Below, in pieces: positions 24,522 to 33,670 of a DNA stretch of 51,413 nucleotides. A model generated the notes under the pieces. That model did not search any database. It had not been told where the DNA came from and saw only the letters and a list, made by a program, of their open reading frames with translations. The translations under genes and the position numbers were made by a program. Origin of the DNA: Streptomyces gilvus (GTDB taxonomy: Bacteria > Actinomycetota > Actinomycetes > Streptomycetales > Streptomycetaceae); the NCBI RefSeq assembly GCF_022513565.1, contig NZ_JAKWBE010000043.1, positions 1 through 51,413 on the forward strand, in the 5' to 3' direction. Each line of letters begins with the position of its first letter. Within the stretch, counting starts at the first letter, position 1.

Positions 24522-25787
24522 CTACGGGACGAGGCTTTCGAGCGGAACGTGCGGGTCCGCCAGGGACTCCGTGTTCACCTGTGCCTTCGACCTGATCAGC
24601 TTCTGGATGGGCTCTGTGACGTCCCACACGTTGACGTTCATCCCGGCCAGCACCCGGTCGTCCTTGACCCAGAAGGCGATGAACTCACGCTTCCCGGCGT
24701 CCCCGCGGATCACCACCTCGTCGTACGACCCCGGCGGCGCCCATCCGCTGTACTCCATCCCCAGGTCGTACTGGTCGGAGAAGAAGTAGGGCACACGGTC
24801 GTAGGTCAGGTCCTGGCCGAGCATCGCGCGGGCCGCCGCGGGACCGCCGTTGAGGGCATTGGCCCAGTGCTCGACGCGCAGCCGGGTGGTGAACAGGGCG
24901 TGGTGGAAGGAGGCGACGTCGCCGGCCGCGTAGATGTCGGGGTCGGAGGTGCGCAGCCGGTCGTCGACCACCACCCCTCCCCCGTGCGCACGGTCGGCGA
25001 TCTCCAGGCCCGCCGCCTCCGCGAGGCCGATGCGCGGGGCCGCGCCGATCGCCGCGAGGACGTCGTGCGCCGGGTGCTCCTCGCCGTCGTCGGTGCGCGC
25101 CGCCAGCACCATGCCGTCCTGGCCGACGATCTCCGTCAGCTGCACGCCGAAGTGGAAGCGCACCCCGTGCTCGCGGTGCAGCTCGGCGAAGAGGTTGCCG
25201 AGCTCGGGCCCGAGGACGCCGTGCAGCGGGGTCTGCGCGGGTTCGACGACGGTGACCTCGGCGCCGTACTCCCGGGCCGCCGCCGCGACCTCCAGACCGA
25301 TCCAGCCGGCGCCCGCGATCACGATGTGCCCGTTGTCCCGGCCGAGCGCCGCCAGTACGCCCTTGAGCCGCTCGGCGTGGGCGAGGCGGCGCAGATGGTG
25401 GACGCCCGCGAGGTCGGTGCCCGGGATGTCGAGGCGCCGCGGCTCCGCGCCCGTCGCCAGGAGCAGCTTGTCGTAGTGGACGAGCGTGCCGTCCTCGCCG
25501 AAGCGGACCGTCTTCGCCGCGCGGTCGATGGCGTCCACGGTCTCGCCGAGGTGCAGCTCGATGTCGTTCCGCGCGTACCAGGCCGGTTCGTGGACGAAGA
25601 CGCTGTCGCGTTCCTCCTTGCCCAGCAGATACCCCTTGGACAGCGGAGGGCGCTCGTACGGGTGGTCGCGCTCGTCGCAGATCAGTATGACGCGGCCGCT
25701 GAAGCCCTCCGCTCGGAGCGTCTCGGCCGCCTTCGCACCGGCGAGACCGCCTCCGACGATGACGAATGTCTGATCCGCGTCGACCAC
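24522..25787 (-). CDS. FAD/NAD(P)H-dependent ferredoxin reductase-like oxidoreductase
   Basis: A 421-residue flavoprotein. The first Rossmann fold binds FAD (FVIVGGGLAGAKAAETLR), followed by DERDHPYERPPLSKGYLLG and LLLATGAEPRRLDIPG. The NAD(P)H fold shows HIVIAGAGWIGLEVAAAARE, and the FAD loop PDIYAAGDVASF ends the core. The C-terminal part contains VEHWANALNGG. This is the rubredoxin/ferredoxin reductase type that feeds electrons to a small iron-sulfur partner; no partner gene is adjacent. GTG 25787 follows GGAGG nine bases upstream. A perfect hairpin sits 22 nt upstream of the start (25809-25827). Confidence 0.88.
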   Translation of the reverse strand: MVDADQTFVIVGGGLAGAKAAETLRAEGFSGRVILICDERDHPYERPPLSKGYLLGKEERDSVFVHEPAWYARNDIELHLGETVDAIDRAAKTVRFGEDGTLVHYDKLLLATGAEPRRLDIPGTDLAGVHHLRRLAHAERLKGVLAALGRDNGHIVIAGAGWIGLEVAAAAREYGAEVTVVEPAQTPLHGVLGPELGNLFAELHREHGVRFHFGVQLTEIVGQDGMVLAARTDDGEEHPAHDVLAAIGAAPRIGLAEAAGLEIADRAHGGGVVVDDRLRTSDPDIYAAGDVASFHHALFTTRLRVEHWANALNGGPAAARAMLGQDLTYDRVPYFFSDQYDLGMEYSGWAPPGSYDEVVIRGDAGKREFIAFWVKDDRVLAGMNVNVWDVTEPIQKLIRSKAQVNTESLADPHVPLESLVP

Positions 25788-25808
25788 TTGATGCCTCCTA
25801 CGGGGTGT

Positions 25809-25827
25809 CCGAGGGGTTTCCCCTCGG
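25809..25827. other. Perfect hairpin upstream of the flavoprotein gene
   Basis: CCGAGGGG-TTT-CCCCTCGG, an 8-bp stem with a 3-nt loop, 22 nt before the start at 25787 and well after the dgt stop at 25950. It may end dgt transcripts or lie in the leader of the next gene. A second dyad (GTGGCC-N6-GGCCAC) sits at 25890-25907, closer to dgt. Confidence 0.45.
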
Positions 25828-25949
25828 AGAACGCAGCGGGTGCCGCCACATGCGAGCGTCCCGCACGGAGTGTGATGGGGGAAGAGGGAGTGGCCCGATC
25901 AGGCCACGGAGGGTCACGTTCGGGCGCAATCGGGGTCACTCGTGTCGCG

Positions 25950-27212
25950 TCAGTCCCTCGCCTTCCCCGTCAGACGGGAGTGAAGCGACCGGGCGGACGC
26001 GTCGGTCAGCGAGGCGATCTGGTCCACGATCACCCGCTTGCGCGCCCGGTCGTCCCCGGCCTGCTCGAACAGCGCCCGGAACTGCGGGTCGAGGCCGTCG
26101 GGTGCACGCGCGGTGAGCGCCTGTGCCAGTTCGGCCACCACGATCCGCTGATCGGCCCGCAGCCGCTCCTGCTCGGCGCGCTGCATGACGTACCGGTCGG
26201 CGACGGCCTTGAGCACCGCGCACTCCAGCCGCGTCTCGTGCGGTACGACCAGTTCGGCGCCGTACCGGGTGAGGCGGCCCGTGCCGTACGCGGCGCGCGT
26301 GGCCGACTCGGCGGCCAGACAGAAGCGGCCGATGAGCTGGCTGGTGGCGTCCTTGAGGCGGGCCTGCGCGACCGCCGAGCCGTCGTAGCCGTGCGGCCAC
26401 CAGTCCTGGTCCTGGAGACGGTCCAGGGCGGCGGACAGCTCCGCCGGGTCGGTGCCGGCGGGGACGTACCGTCCGACGGCGACCTCGAAGACCGCCCGGC
26501 GGTCCGGTTCCGCGTGCAGGCAGTTCGGGTCGATGTGGCCGGCGTGCAGTCCGTCCTCGACGTCGTGCACCGAGTACGCCACGTCGTCCGACCAGTCCAT
26601 GACCTGGGCCTCGAAGGTGGTGCGGGTGGCGGGCGCGTCCTTGCGGATCCAGTCGAAGACGGGTCTGTCGTCCTCGTACACCCCGAACTTGGGGGAGGCC
26701 GGGTCGGTGGGGTGGGCGCCTCTGGGCCAGGGGTACTTGGTGGCGGCGTCCAGGGTGGCGCGGGTGAGGTTGAGGCCGACGGAGCCCTCCGGGGTGAACC
26801 GCTTGGGCTCGATGCGGGTGAGGAGCCTGAGGGACTGGGCGTTGCCCTCGAAGCCGCCGCAGTCCTCGGCGAACTCGTTCAGCGCGTGTTCGCCGTTGTG
26901 GCCGAAGGGAGGGTGGCCGAGGTCGTGGGAGAGGCAGGCGGCCTCCACGAGGTCCGGGTCGCAGCCGAGGGCCGCGCCCAGCTCGCGTCCGACCTGGGCG
27001 CACTCCAGGGAGTGGGTGAGGCGGGTGCGGGGGCTGGCGTCCCACACGGTGGCGCTGCGCTCGCCCGGGGTGACGACCTGGGTCTTACCGGCGAGCCTTC
27101 GGAGTGAGGCCGAATGGAGTACGCGGGCGCGGTCGCGTTGGAATGCGGTGCGGCCGGGGCGTTTGTCGGGTTCTGGGGCCCAACGCTCGGTTGAGGACAG
27201 GTCGTACGGCAT
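25950..27212 (-). CDS. dgt: Deoxyguanosinetriphosphate triphosphohydrolase-like protein
   Basis: A 420-residue HD-domain phosphohydrolase. It shows the family N-terminus RTAFQRDRARVLHSASLRRL, then TRLTHSLECAQVGRELG (His) and CLSHDLGHPPFGHNGE (the His-Asp pair), and MDWSDDVAYSVHDVEDG (the last metal-binding Asp). Enzymes of this family hydrolyse dGTP or other dNTPs to nucleoside and triphosphate, keeping the dNTP pool in balance. In many actinobacteria the gene lies next to dnaG, as here with one gene between. ATG 27212 begins MPYDLSSTERWAPEP. Confidence 0.9.
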   Translation of the reverse strand: MPYDLSSTERWAPEPDKRPGRTAFQRDRARVLHSASLRRLAGKTQVVTPGERSATVWDASPRTRLTHSLECAQVGRELGAALGCDPDLVEAACLSHDLGHPPFGHNGEHALNEFAEDCGGFEGNAQSLRLLTRIEPKRFTPEGSVGLNLTRATLDAATKYPWPRGAHPTDPASPKFGVYEDDRPVFDWIRKDAPATRTTFEAQVMDWSDDVAYSVHDVEDGLHAGHIDPNCLHAEPDRRAVFEVAVGRYVPAGTDPAELSAALDRLQDQDWWPHGYDGSAVAQARLKDATSQLIGRFCLAAESATRAAYGTGRLTRYGAELVVPHETRLECAVLKAVADRYVMQRAEQERLRADQRIVVAELAQALTARAPDGLDPQFRALFEQAGDDRARKRVIVDQIASLTDASARSLHSRLTGKARD

Positions 27213-27276
27213 GTCTCGACAGTACGGGCATGGACTGACAATGCGCGTACGCGGATCGACACGCCCCCGCGCTCCT

Positions 27277-28092
27277 TCACGCAGCCGTCCTCGCCGGCGT
27301 CGCGAGTGCTTGGTCGTAACGGTGGAGGATCAGTTCCGCCATTGCCGGGTGGGTGCCCAGGGGAGCCGAGGCGATCCAGGGGGCCGCCTCCGCGCACTCC
27401 GTGGCGAAGCGGCCCGGGGCTGTGAAGTACGACGCCACGGCGACCCGGGTCCGGCCCCTCGACGTCAGGGACTGGATCGCGTCCGGGACCGTCGGGGCCG
27501 CTGTGGTGGCGTAGGCCGGGACCACGGGTACGCCCAGGCGTTCGGCGAACAGCTGGGCCGTGCGGTTGGTGTCGACCTTGGACTCGGGGTCGCGGGAGCC
27601 CGCCGCGGCGAGGACGACCGCGCTGGTGCGGCGCGTCTGCTCGTCCATGCGGGTGCGCCAGCCCGCCTCGACCAGGCGGGCGTACAGGGCGTCCACCAGG
27701 AGGGGGTGGGGGCCGAGCGCGTCGGCCACGCGTGCGCGTACCCCGGAGGCGGCCGCCATCTCGGGGATGTCCCGCTTGATGTGGTAGCCGCGGCTGAGCA
27801 ACAGGGGCACGAGGACGGCCTCCGCCGTGCCGAGGCCGGCCAGGGTGTCGGGGAGCAGCGGGGCGTTCAGTTCGATGTGGCCCAGGTGCACGGACAGGCC
27901 GGGGCGTTGGTCGCGGACCCGGTCCAGGAGCGCGCGGACCGTGCTCAGGGCGCGCGGGTTGCGGCTGCCGTGGGCGACGACGACGAGCGCGGGCGGGCCG
28001 GGGCGCCGCCTGCCGTCGAGAGAGATGAGGCTGAGCTGGCTGGCGAGCCGGCTGCCGATCTGGCTCATGAGGTGCGCCGTACTGTCCGTCAT
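27277..28092 (-). CDS. CbiX-type sirohydrochlorin chelatase-like protein
   Basis: A 271-residue protein made of two similar CbiX half-domains. The first half carries the metal-binding histidines in VVVAHGSRNPRA and LLSRGYHIKRDIPEM. The second half (from about residue 150) has VVLAAAGSRDPES at the equivalent place and lacks one of the histidines. Enzymes of this family insert Co or Fe into sirohydrochlorin. Because nitrite reductase NirB needs siroheme and its operon lies 8 kb away, ferrochelation for siroheme is the likely role. ATG 28092 is used. A degenerate GlnR-like spacing of GCAAC motifs lies upstream (see findings). Confidence 0.8.
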   Translation of the reverse strand: MTDSTAHLMSQIGSRLASQLSLISLDGRRRPGPPALVVVAHGSRNPRALSTVRALLDRVRDQRPGLSVHLGHIELNAPLLPDTLAGLGTAEAVLVPLLLSRGYHIKRDIPEMAAASGVRARVADALGPHPLLVDALYARLVEAGWRTRMDEQTRRTSAVVLAAAGSRDPESKVDTNRTAQLFAERLGVPVVPAYATTAAPTVPDAIQSLTSRGRTRVAVASYFTAPGRFATECAEAAPWIASAPLGTHPAMAELILHRYDQALATPARTAA

Positions 28093-28305
28093 GGACCGAT
28101 CCTCGCGGTGGCAGGTTGCCGTCCCGTTGCGCGGGAATGACGGGCGTTTTCCGTAGCTTCACCGTGGGGTGCCGGGGGTTTGTGAGGCGAGGTGACCTGC
28201 GGTTTCATCGGGCGGAGTGAGCCTGGTCACGTATCGTGGGCGAACCGGACGGCCTGACAGGACGTCTCTGAGTGTCGAAAACAGGCCGAAGAGGGGGACC
28301 GTCCG

Positions 28306-28992
28306 ATGCGCCGACCCAAGCTGCGCAGACCGCGTCTGCCGCGTACGCGTGCGGGACAGCGGCGGCTCGTGCAGGCCGTGGTGGCGGTGTGCGTGCTCGC
28401 CCTGCTGCCCGCCACCTGGATGTACGTCACGACGGTCGACCGGCTGCGCACGGTCGCGGGCGTGCCGCGCACCCAGGTCGCCGTCGTCTTCGGCGCGGGC
28501 CTGTGGGACGGCGAGCCCTCCCCGTATCTCGCCCACCGTCTCGACGCGGCGGCCGGGCTGTACCGGGAGGGCCGCGTCGAGGTCGTCCTCGTCACCGGCG
28601 ACAACAGCCGCAAGGACTACGACGAGCCGGACGCCATGCGCACCTATCTGACCCAGCACGGCGTCCCGGCCTCGCGGATCGTCAGCGACTACGCCGGTTT
28701 CGACACCTGGGACTCCTGCGTCCGCGCGAAGAAGATCTTCGGCGTCGACCGGGCGGTGCTGATCAGCCAGGGCTTCCACATCCGGCGCGCGGTCGCGCTG
28801 TGCCGGGCGGCGGGTGTGGCGTCGTACGGCATCGGGGTCCAGGACAAGCACGACGTGACCTGGTACTACGGCGGCGCCCGGGAGCTCTTCGCGGCCGGCA
28901 AGGCGGCGCTGGACGCCGTGTTCCATCCCGATCCCCAGTTCCTCGGCCACAAGGAGACGGGGGTCGCGAAGGCGCTGGCGAGCGCCCGGTGA
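28306..28992 (+). CDS. SanA/YdcF-like (DUF218) membrane-anchored protein
   Basis: A 228-residue protein. A very basic N-terminus (RRPKLRRPRLPRTRAGQRR) precedes one transmembrane helix (about residues 25-42), then an extracytoplasmic DUF218 domain with VAVVFGAGLWDGEPSPYLAHRL, VTGDNS, a DEPDAM stretch and LISQGFHIRRAVALCRAAG. It resembles E. coli SanA, linked to envelope barrier function and vancomycin resistance at high temperature. The biochemical role is unknown. ATG 28306 follows AGAGGGGGACC. The nasA start is about 100 bp further on; the GlnR-like box in that gap suggests nasA has its own promoter. Confidence 0.8.
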   Translation: MRRPKLRRPRLPRTRAGQRRLVQAVVAVCVLALLPATWMYVTTVDRLRTVAGVPRTQVAVVFGAGLWDGEPSPYLAHRLDAAAGLYREGRVEVVLVTGDNSRKDYDEPDAMRTYLTQHGVPASRIVSDYAGFDTWDSCVRAKKIFGVDRAVLISQGFHIRRAVALCRAAGVASYGIGVQDKHDVTWYYGGARELFAAGKAALDAVFHPDPQFLGHKETGVAKALASAR

Positions 28993-29044
28993 CCGGGGGC
29001 TCACGCCGGCCGGTCCGGCGCGGGGAGGTCGCCGTCCCGGCCGT

Positions 29045-29082
29045 GTAACAAGGGGCCGCGCCGCACGTAACACGACCGAAGC
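29045..29082 (+). promoter_or_regulatory. GlnR-box-like element upstream of nasA
   Basis: GTAAC-N6-CCGCG-N6-GTAAC-N6-GAAGC: two a-sites (GTAAC) 22 bp apart, and a second b-site one base from GAAAC. This is the arrangement known for GlnR, the actinobacterial nitrogen regulator. The box ends 12 nt before the nasA ATG. Confidence 0.65.
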
Positions 29083-29094
29083 ACGCTGGCCGGT

Positions 29095-31227
29095 ATGCAG
29101 AACTCCGTGACGCCCACCCACTGCCCGTACTGCGCCCTGCAGTGCGGGATGAACCTGACGCCCACGCCGGACGGCACGGTCGAGGTGGGCGAGCGCACGG
29201 ACTTCCCGGTGAACCGGGGCGCGCTGTGCGGCAAGGGCCGTACCGCGCCGGCCGTGCTCTCGTCCCGGGTGCGCCTCACTTCGCCGTTGGTGCGCTCCGG
29301 GGGCACGCTGGTGCCCGCCACCTGGGACGAGGCGCTGGACCGGATCACCGAGGGGCTGCGCCGCACTCGTACGGAGTACGGGCCGGACGCGGTCGGGGTG
29401 TTCGGCGGGGGCGGGCTGACCAACGAGAAGGCGTACACGCTCGGCAAGTTCGCGCGGGTCGTGCTCGGCACCTCGCAGATCGACTACAACGGGCGCTTCT
29501 GCATGTCATCGGCCGCGGCGGCCGGGACCAAGGCCTTCGGCCTGGACCGGGGGCTGCCCTTCCCGCTGGAGGACATCCCGAAGACCGGATGCGTGATCCT
29601 GGTCGGGTCGAACCTCGCCGAGACCATGCCGCCGTCGCTGCGGTTCTTCACCGAACTGAAGGAGAACGGCGGCACGTTGATCGTCGTCGACCCGCGGCGG
29701 ACCAGGACGGCCGAGCAGGCCGACCTGCATCTGGCGCCGCGGCCCGGGACCGATCTCGCCCTGGCGCTGGGGCTGTTGCACCTCGTCGTCGCCGAGGGCC
29801 GGGTGGACGAGGAGTACGTCGAGCGGCGGACCGTCGGCTGGGAGGACGCGCGGGCCGCGGCGATGGCGCACTGGCCGGAGTACGTGGAGCGGATCACGGG
29901 CGTGCCCGTCCCCCAACTCCGGGAAGCCGTGCGGATGTTCTGCGAGCCGGAGGCCGCGATGGTGCTCACCGCGCGCGGGCCCGAGCAGCAGTCCAAGGGC
30001 ACGGACACGGTGGGCGCGTGGATCAACCTGTGCCTGGCGACCGGGCGGGCGGGGCGACCGCTCAGCGGGTACGGCTGTCTGACCGGGCAGGGCAACGGGC
30101 AGGGCGGACGTGAACACGGCCAGAAGGCCGACCAGTTGCCCGGGTACCGCAAGCTGGACGACCCGGCGGCCCGGCGGCATGTGGCCGAGGTGTGGGGCGT
30201 GGACCCGGACTCGCTTCCGGGGCCGGGGCGCAGTGCGTACGAGTTGCTGGACGCGCTGGGCACGGATGTCCGGGCGTTGCTGTTGATGGGGTCGAACCCG
30301 GTGGTGTCGGCGCCTCGGGCGGGGCATGTGGAGGAGCGGCTGAGGTCGCTGGACCTGCTGGTGGTATGTGACGTAGTACTGTCCGAGACCGCGGCTCAGG
30401 CCGATGTCGTCCTCCCCGTGACGCAGTGGGCCGAGGAGACCGGCACGACCACCAGCCTGGAGGGCCGGGTGCTGCTGCGCCGACGCGCGATCACCCCTCC
30501 CGACGGCGTCCGCAGCGACCTCGAGGTGCTGCGCGAACTCGCCGACCGGCTCGGTGTGGAGAAGGGCTTCCCGACCGATCCCGAAGAGGTCTTCGAGGAG
30601 TTGCGGCGGGCGAGCGCGGGCGGACTCGCGGACTACTCCGGCATCACCTACCGCCGACTCGCCGAGGAGAACGGGGTGTTCTGGCCCTGCCCGGCGGACT
30701 CGAACGACGCCCGGGCAGCGGACGGGGAGCCGCAGGACGGCCCGGCGGCGGACGGCGCGGTGCATCCGGGTACGCCCCGCCTCTTCCTGGACCGTTTCGC
30801 CACTCCGGACGGGCGGGCGAGGTTCGTGGCCGTTTCGCACCGGGCGTCCGCGGAGGAGCCGGACGCCGAGTACCCGGTGCTGCTGACGACCGGGCGGGTG
30901 GTCGCCCAGTACCAGTCCGGCGCCCAGACCCGCCGCGTCGAGGAGCTGAACGCGGCCGCGCCGGGCCCCTTCGTGGAGCTGCACCCGCGGCTGGCGGCGC
31001 GGCTCGGGGCGGCGGAGGGCGATCCGGTGGCCGTGGTCTCGCGGCGCGGGCGGGCGGTGGCGCCGGCCCGTATCACCACCGCCATCCGGCCCGACACCGT
31101 GTTCATGCCGTTCCACTGGCCGGGCGAGGGCCGCGCCAACACGCTCACCAACCCGGCGCTGGACCCCACTTCGCGGATGCCCGAGTTCAAGACGTGCGCG
31201 GTGCGGCTGGAGGCCGTCAGGTCCTGA
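29095..31227 (+). CDS. nasA: Assimilatory nitrate reductase, molybdopterin catalytic subunit
   Basis: A 710-residue Mo-bisMGD oxidoreductase. The N-terminal 4Fe-4S site has Cys10, Cys13 and Cys17 (HCPYCALQCGM) with the fourth Cys in GALCGKG. The middle carries GRFCMSSAAAAGTKAFG with the probable Mo-ligand Cys, the MGD-binding GSNLAETMPP and DPRRTRTAEQADLHLAP, and GYGCLTGQGNGQGGREHGQ. The C-terminal domain begins near residue 585 (LTTGRVVAQYQSGAQTRR) and ends with MPFHWPGEGRANTLTNP. It reduces nitrate to nitrite in the cytoplasm. ATG 29095 has no visible ribosome binding site and is 12 nt from the GlnR-like box, so leaderless translation is possible. The stop overlaps the convergent next gene by 11 nt. 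Confidence 0.92.
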   Translation: MQNSVTPTHCPYCALQCGMNLTPTPDGTVEVGERTDFPVNRGALCGKGRTAPAVLSSRVRLTSPLVRSGGTLVPATWDEALDRITEGLRRTRTEYGPDAVGVFGGGGLTNEKAYTLGKFARVVLGTSQIDYNGRFCMSSAAAAGTKAFGLDRGLPFPLEDIPKTGCVILVGSNLAETMPPSLRFFTELKENGGTLIVVDPRRTRTAEQADLHLAPRPGTDLALALGLLHLVVAEGRVDEEYVERRTVGWEDARAAAMAHWPEYVERITGVPVPQLREAVRMFCEPEAAMVLTARGPEQQSKGTDTVGAWINLCLATGRAGRPLSGYGCLTGQGNGQGGREHGQKADQLPGYRKLDDPAARRHVAEVWGVDPDSLPGPGRSAYELLDALGTDVRALLLMGSNPVVSAPRAGHVEERLRSLDLLVVCDVVLSETAAQADVVLPVTQWAEETGTTTSLEGRVLLRRRAITPPDGVRSDLEVLRELADRLGVEKGFPTDPEEVFEELRRASAGGLADYSGITYRRLAEENGVFWPCPADSNDARAADGEPQDGPAADGAVHPGTPRLFLDRFATPDGRARFVAVSHRASAEEPDAEYPVLLTTGRVVAQYQSGAQTRRVEELNAAAPGPFVELHPRLAARLGAAEGDPVAVVSRRGRAVAPARITTAIRPDTVFMPFHWPGEGRANTLTNPALDPTSRMPEFKTCAVRLEAVRS

Positions 31228-31639
31228 CCCGCCAGTCGCCGCTCTCGATGAGCTCGCCCCCGGCGCGGAGGCGGGCGGCCACGGCGGGGGCGGCGAGGTA
31301 CACCCAGGCCCGCACGGACCTCCCGTCGCTCTCGCGGGTCACCTCGCGCTCGCGCCGCACGTAGAGGCCGGCGGGATCGTCCGGCGCGTACTCCTCCAGC
31401 CGGTCGAGGGCGACGAGCAGCTCCGCGTACCGCTCGGGCAGGGCGGTGACCAGCTCCCCGTACACCGTGCCGCCGCCGGGTTCCTCCACGGCGTAGGGAT
31501 AGCCGGGGCCGTCGTACAGGACCGAGCCGTTCAGCCGCGCCGGGGCCGCGTGCCGGGTGCGGCCGCGCAGGAAGAGGTCGTGGTTGACCTCGCCGGGGCG
31601 GAGGGTGCCGTAGACGAAGAAGGGGAGGTGGAGGCTCAC
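31217..31639 (-). CDS. Gamma-glutamylcyclotransferase-like protein
   Basis: A 140-residue protein with the family signature FFVYGTLRPGEVNHDLF at the N-terminus and a conserved acidic YGELVTALPERYAELLVALDRLEEY, in which one Glu would be the general acid/base. Enzymes of this fold cyclise gamma-glutamyl amines to 5-oxoproline. The specific substrate is unknown. GTG 31639 (VSLHLPFF) is chosen because GGAGAGAG precedes it; an upstream extension to 31699 is unlike the family. The gene converges on nasA with an 11-nt overlap of the 3' ends. Confidence 0.85.
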   Translation of the reverse strand: MSLHLPFFVYGTLRPGEVNHDLFLRGRTRHAAPARLNGSVLYDGPGYPYAVEEPGGGTVYGELVTALPERYAELLVALDRLEEYAPDDPAGLYVRREREVTRESDGRSVRAWVYLAAPAVAARLRAGGELIESGDWRVRT

Positions 31640-31766
31640 AAAAACGATTCTCTCTCCACACACACCTCCTCGTTCGCACTCTTTACCTCTGGCTGTCATG
31701 GCCCCTTAAATCTTGGTCGACCGCGCTTCCCCCCACGCATTCGCATGCGCCTCCCCGAGGAGACCG

Positions 31767-33419
31767 ATGAGCCGGATACGGCCGCCCGTCCGAGGTTCCC
31801 GTCGTCTCGCCGCCGCCGGCGTGGCCGCCACCACCGCCACCCTGCTGGCGTCCGCACTCTCCCCCGCCGCCGTCGCGGCCGACCGGCCGAGCAGGGCCGG
31901 CGCCATCGAGAACGCGGCGTCGGCCCTGCTGGCGCACGCGGCGACTCTCGGTCTGACCTCCGCCGAGGGCACGTCGGTGCGGGACGTGATCGTCGACAAG
32001 GACGGTACACAGCACGTCCGTTACGACCGGACGTACCGTCAACTGCCGGTGCTGGGCGGGGACTTCGTGGTCCACTTGGCTCCCGACGGCGCGTACCGGG
32101 GCGCGAACCGGGCGACGCGGAGCCGGATATCCCTCACCTCGATCACCCCCTCCATATCGGCCCCGAAGGCCGCCGACATCGCGGCGAACGCGCTGCGCGC
32201 CGTGAACCTGGGCGAGACGCTGAAGAAGCTGACGGCGAGCCCCCAGTTGGTGGTCGACGCCCTGCACGGGGCGCCGAAGCTGGCGTGGCGGACGAACGTC
32301 ACGGCCAAGGACACGCTCGGCAACCCGGTCGCCCGCACGGTGATCACGGACGCCGTCTCCGGGCGGCAGATCGACGCCTGGGACGACATCGAGACGGCGA
32401 CCGGAGACGGCAAGTCCCTTTACAGCGGCACGGTTCCGCTGGAGACGACGGTCTCGGGGTCGACGTACCAGCTGAAGGATCCGACGCGCGGGAACACGTA
32501 CACCGGTGACGCGGCGAACAAGACCGACCTGTGCTTCCTGACCAGCATCTGCGTCAGCCGGGCCCCTTCGACCGTGTTCACGGACACCGACAACCACTGG
32601 GGCACGGGGGCGACGGCCGACCGGGCCTCCGCCGCCGTCGACGCGCAGTACGGCACGGACGTCACCTGGGACTTCTACAAGAACACCTTCGGGCGCAACG
32701 GCATCGCGGGCGACGGGAAGGGGTCGTACAACCGGGTGCACTACGGCAACGCGTACAACAACGCGTTCTGGGACGACAGTTGCTTCTGCATGACGTACGG
32801 CGACGGTGACGGGACGACCTTCGGGCCGCTGGTGTCGCTGGACGTGGCCGGACACGAGATGACCCACGGCGTCACGTCGAAGACGGCGGCACTGACGTAC
32901 TCCGGCGAGTCCGGCGGGCTGAACGAGGCGACGTCCGACATCCTCGGCACGCTGGTCGAGTGGTACGCCGACAACCCCTCCGATCCCGGGGATTACCTGA
33001 TCGGCGAGAAGGTCGTCCGGTCCGGCTTCGGCCGTGAGGCGCTGCGCTACATGGACAAGCCGTCGCGCGACGGCGCCTCCGCCGACTACTGGAGTTCCTC
33101 GGTCGGGAACCTCGACGTCCACTACTCCTCGGGCGTCGCGAACCACTTCGCCTACCTGCTGGCCGAGGGCAGCGGCCCGAAGACCATCAACGGTGTCGGC
33201 TACAACTCCCCCACGTACAACGGCTCCACGGTCACCGGCATCGGCCGCGCCAAGCTGGGCGCGATCTGGTACCGGGCCCTGACGGTCTACATGACGTCGT
33301 CGACGAACTACGCGGGCGCCCGCACCGCCACCCTGAACGCGGCGAAGGACCTCTACGGCGCGGGCAGCACGGAGTACGACGCGGTGGCGGCGGCGTGGAG
33401 CGCGGTCAACGTGAACTGA
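31767..33419 (+). CDS. Secreted M4 (thermolysin-like) zinc metalloprotease
   Basis: A 550-residue preproenzyme. The signal peptide (about residues 1-38, ending AVAA) is followed by an FTP/PepSY propeptide (about residues 45-210). The catalytic domain has the zinc motif HEMTH at residues 363-367 (VAGHEMTHGV) with the third ligand Glu in GGLNEATSDILG, then SSGVANHFAYLLAEG, where the M4 active-site His is expected. The end, YDAVAAAWSAVNV, is typical of M4 C-termini. It would digest extracellular protein. ATG 31767 follows GAGGAG at good spacing. It stands alone and is followed by a long inverted repeat (33496-33559). Confidence 0.93.
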   Translation: MSRIRPPVRGSRRLAAAGVAATTATLLASALSPAAVAADRPSRAGAIENAASALLAHAATLGLTSAEGTSVRDVIVDKDGTQHVRYDRTYRQLPVLGGDFVVHLAPDGAYRGANRATRSRISLTSITPSISAPKAADIAANALRAVNLGETLKKLTASPQLVVDALHGAPKLAWRTNVTAKDTLGNPVARTVITDAVSGRQIDAWDDIETATGDGKSLYSGTVPLETTVSGSTYQLKDPTRGNTYTGDAANKTDLCFLTSICVSRAPSTVFTDTDNHWGTGATADRASAAVDAQYGTDVTWDFYKNTFGRNGIAGDGKGSYNRVHYGNAYNNAFWDDSCFCMTYGDGDGTTFGPLVSLDVAGHEMTHGVTSKTAALTYSGESGGLNEATSDILGTLVEWYADNPSDPGDYLIGEKVVRSGFGREALRYMDKPSRDGASADYWSSSVGNLDVHYSSGVANHFAYLLAEGSGPKTINGVGYNSPTYNGSTVTGIGRAKLGAIWYRALTVYMTSSTNYAGARTATLNAAKDLYGAGSTEYDAVAAAWSAVNVN

Positions 33420-33495
33420 CACCGCCGGCGGGGACCCGGTTTCGGGTGCTCGTCACCCGTTCACCCGCTCCGGCTGCGTCCTTCGGGTTCTCTTA

Positions 33496-33559
33496 CCTCC
33501 CGGCCCGCCCTAGGCCTGTGACCTGCCGAAACGCTGGTCGATCGGGGTGGGCCGGGAGG
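33496..33559. other. Long inverted repeat between protease and exoprotein genes
   Basis: CCTCCCGGCCC (33496-33506) and GGGCCGGGAGG (33549-33559) are perfect 11-bp arms around a 42-nt centre. It may terminate the protease transcript, 77 nt after its stop, or lie in the leader of the next gene. Confidence 0.45.
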
Positions 33560-33670
33560 CGGGCGACACCCGTTCGCCGCAGTTCTGACGGCTCCTCAGC
33601 AAGCGCGGTCGGCTCGGTGGGCCTTTCCTCGGAAGGGCAGGGGACATCGAAGACGCCCGGAGGAGCATCG

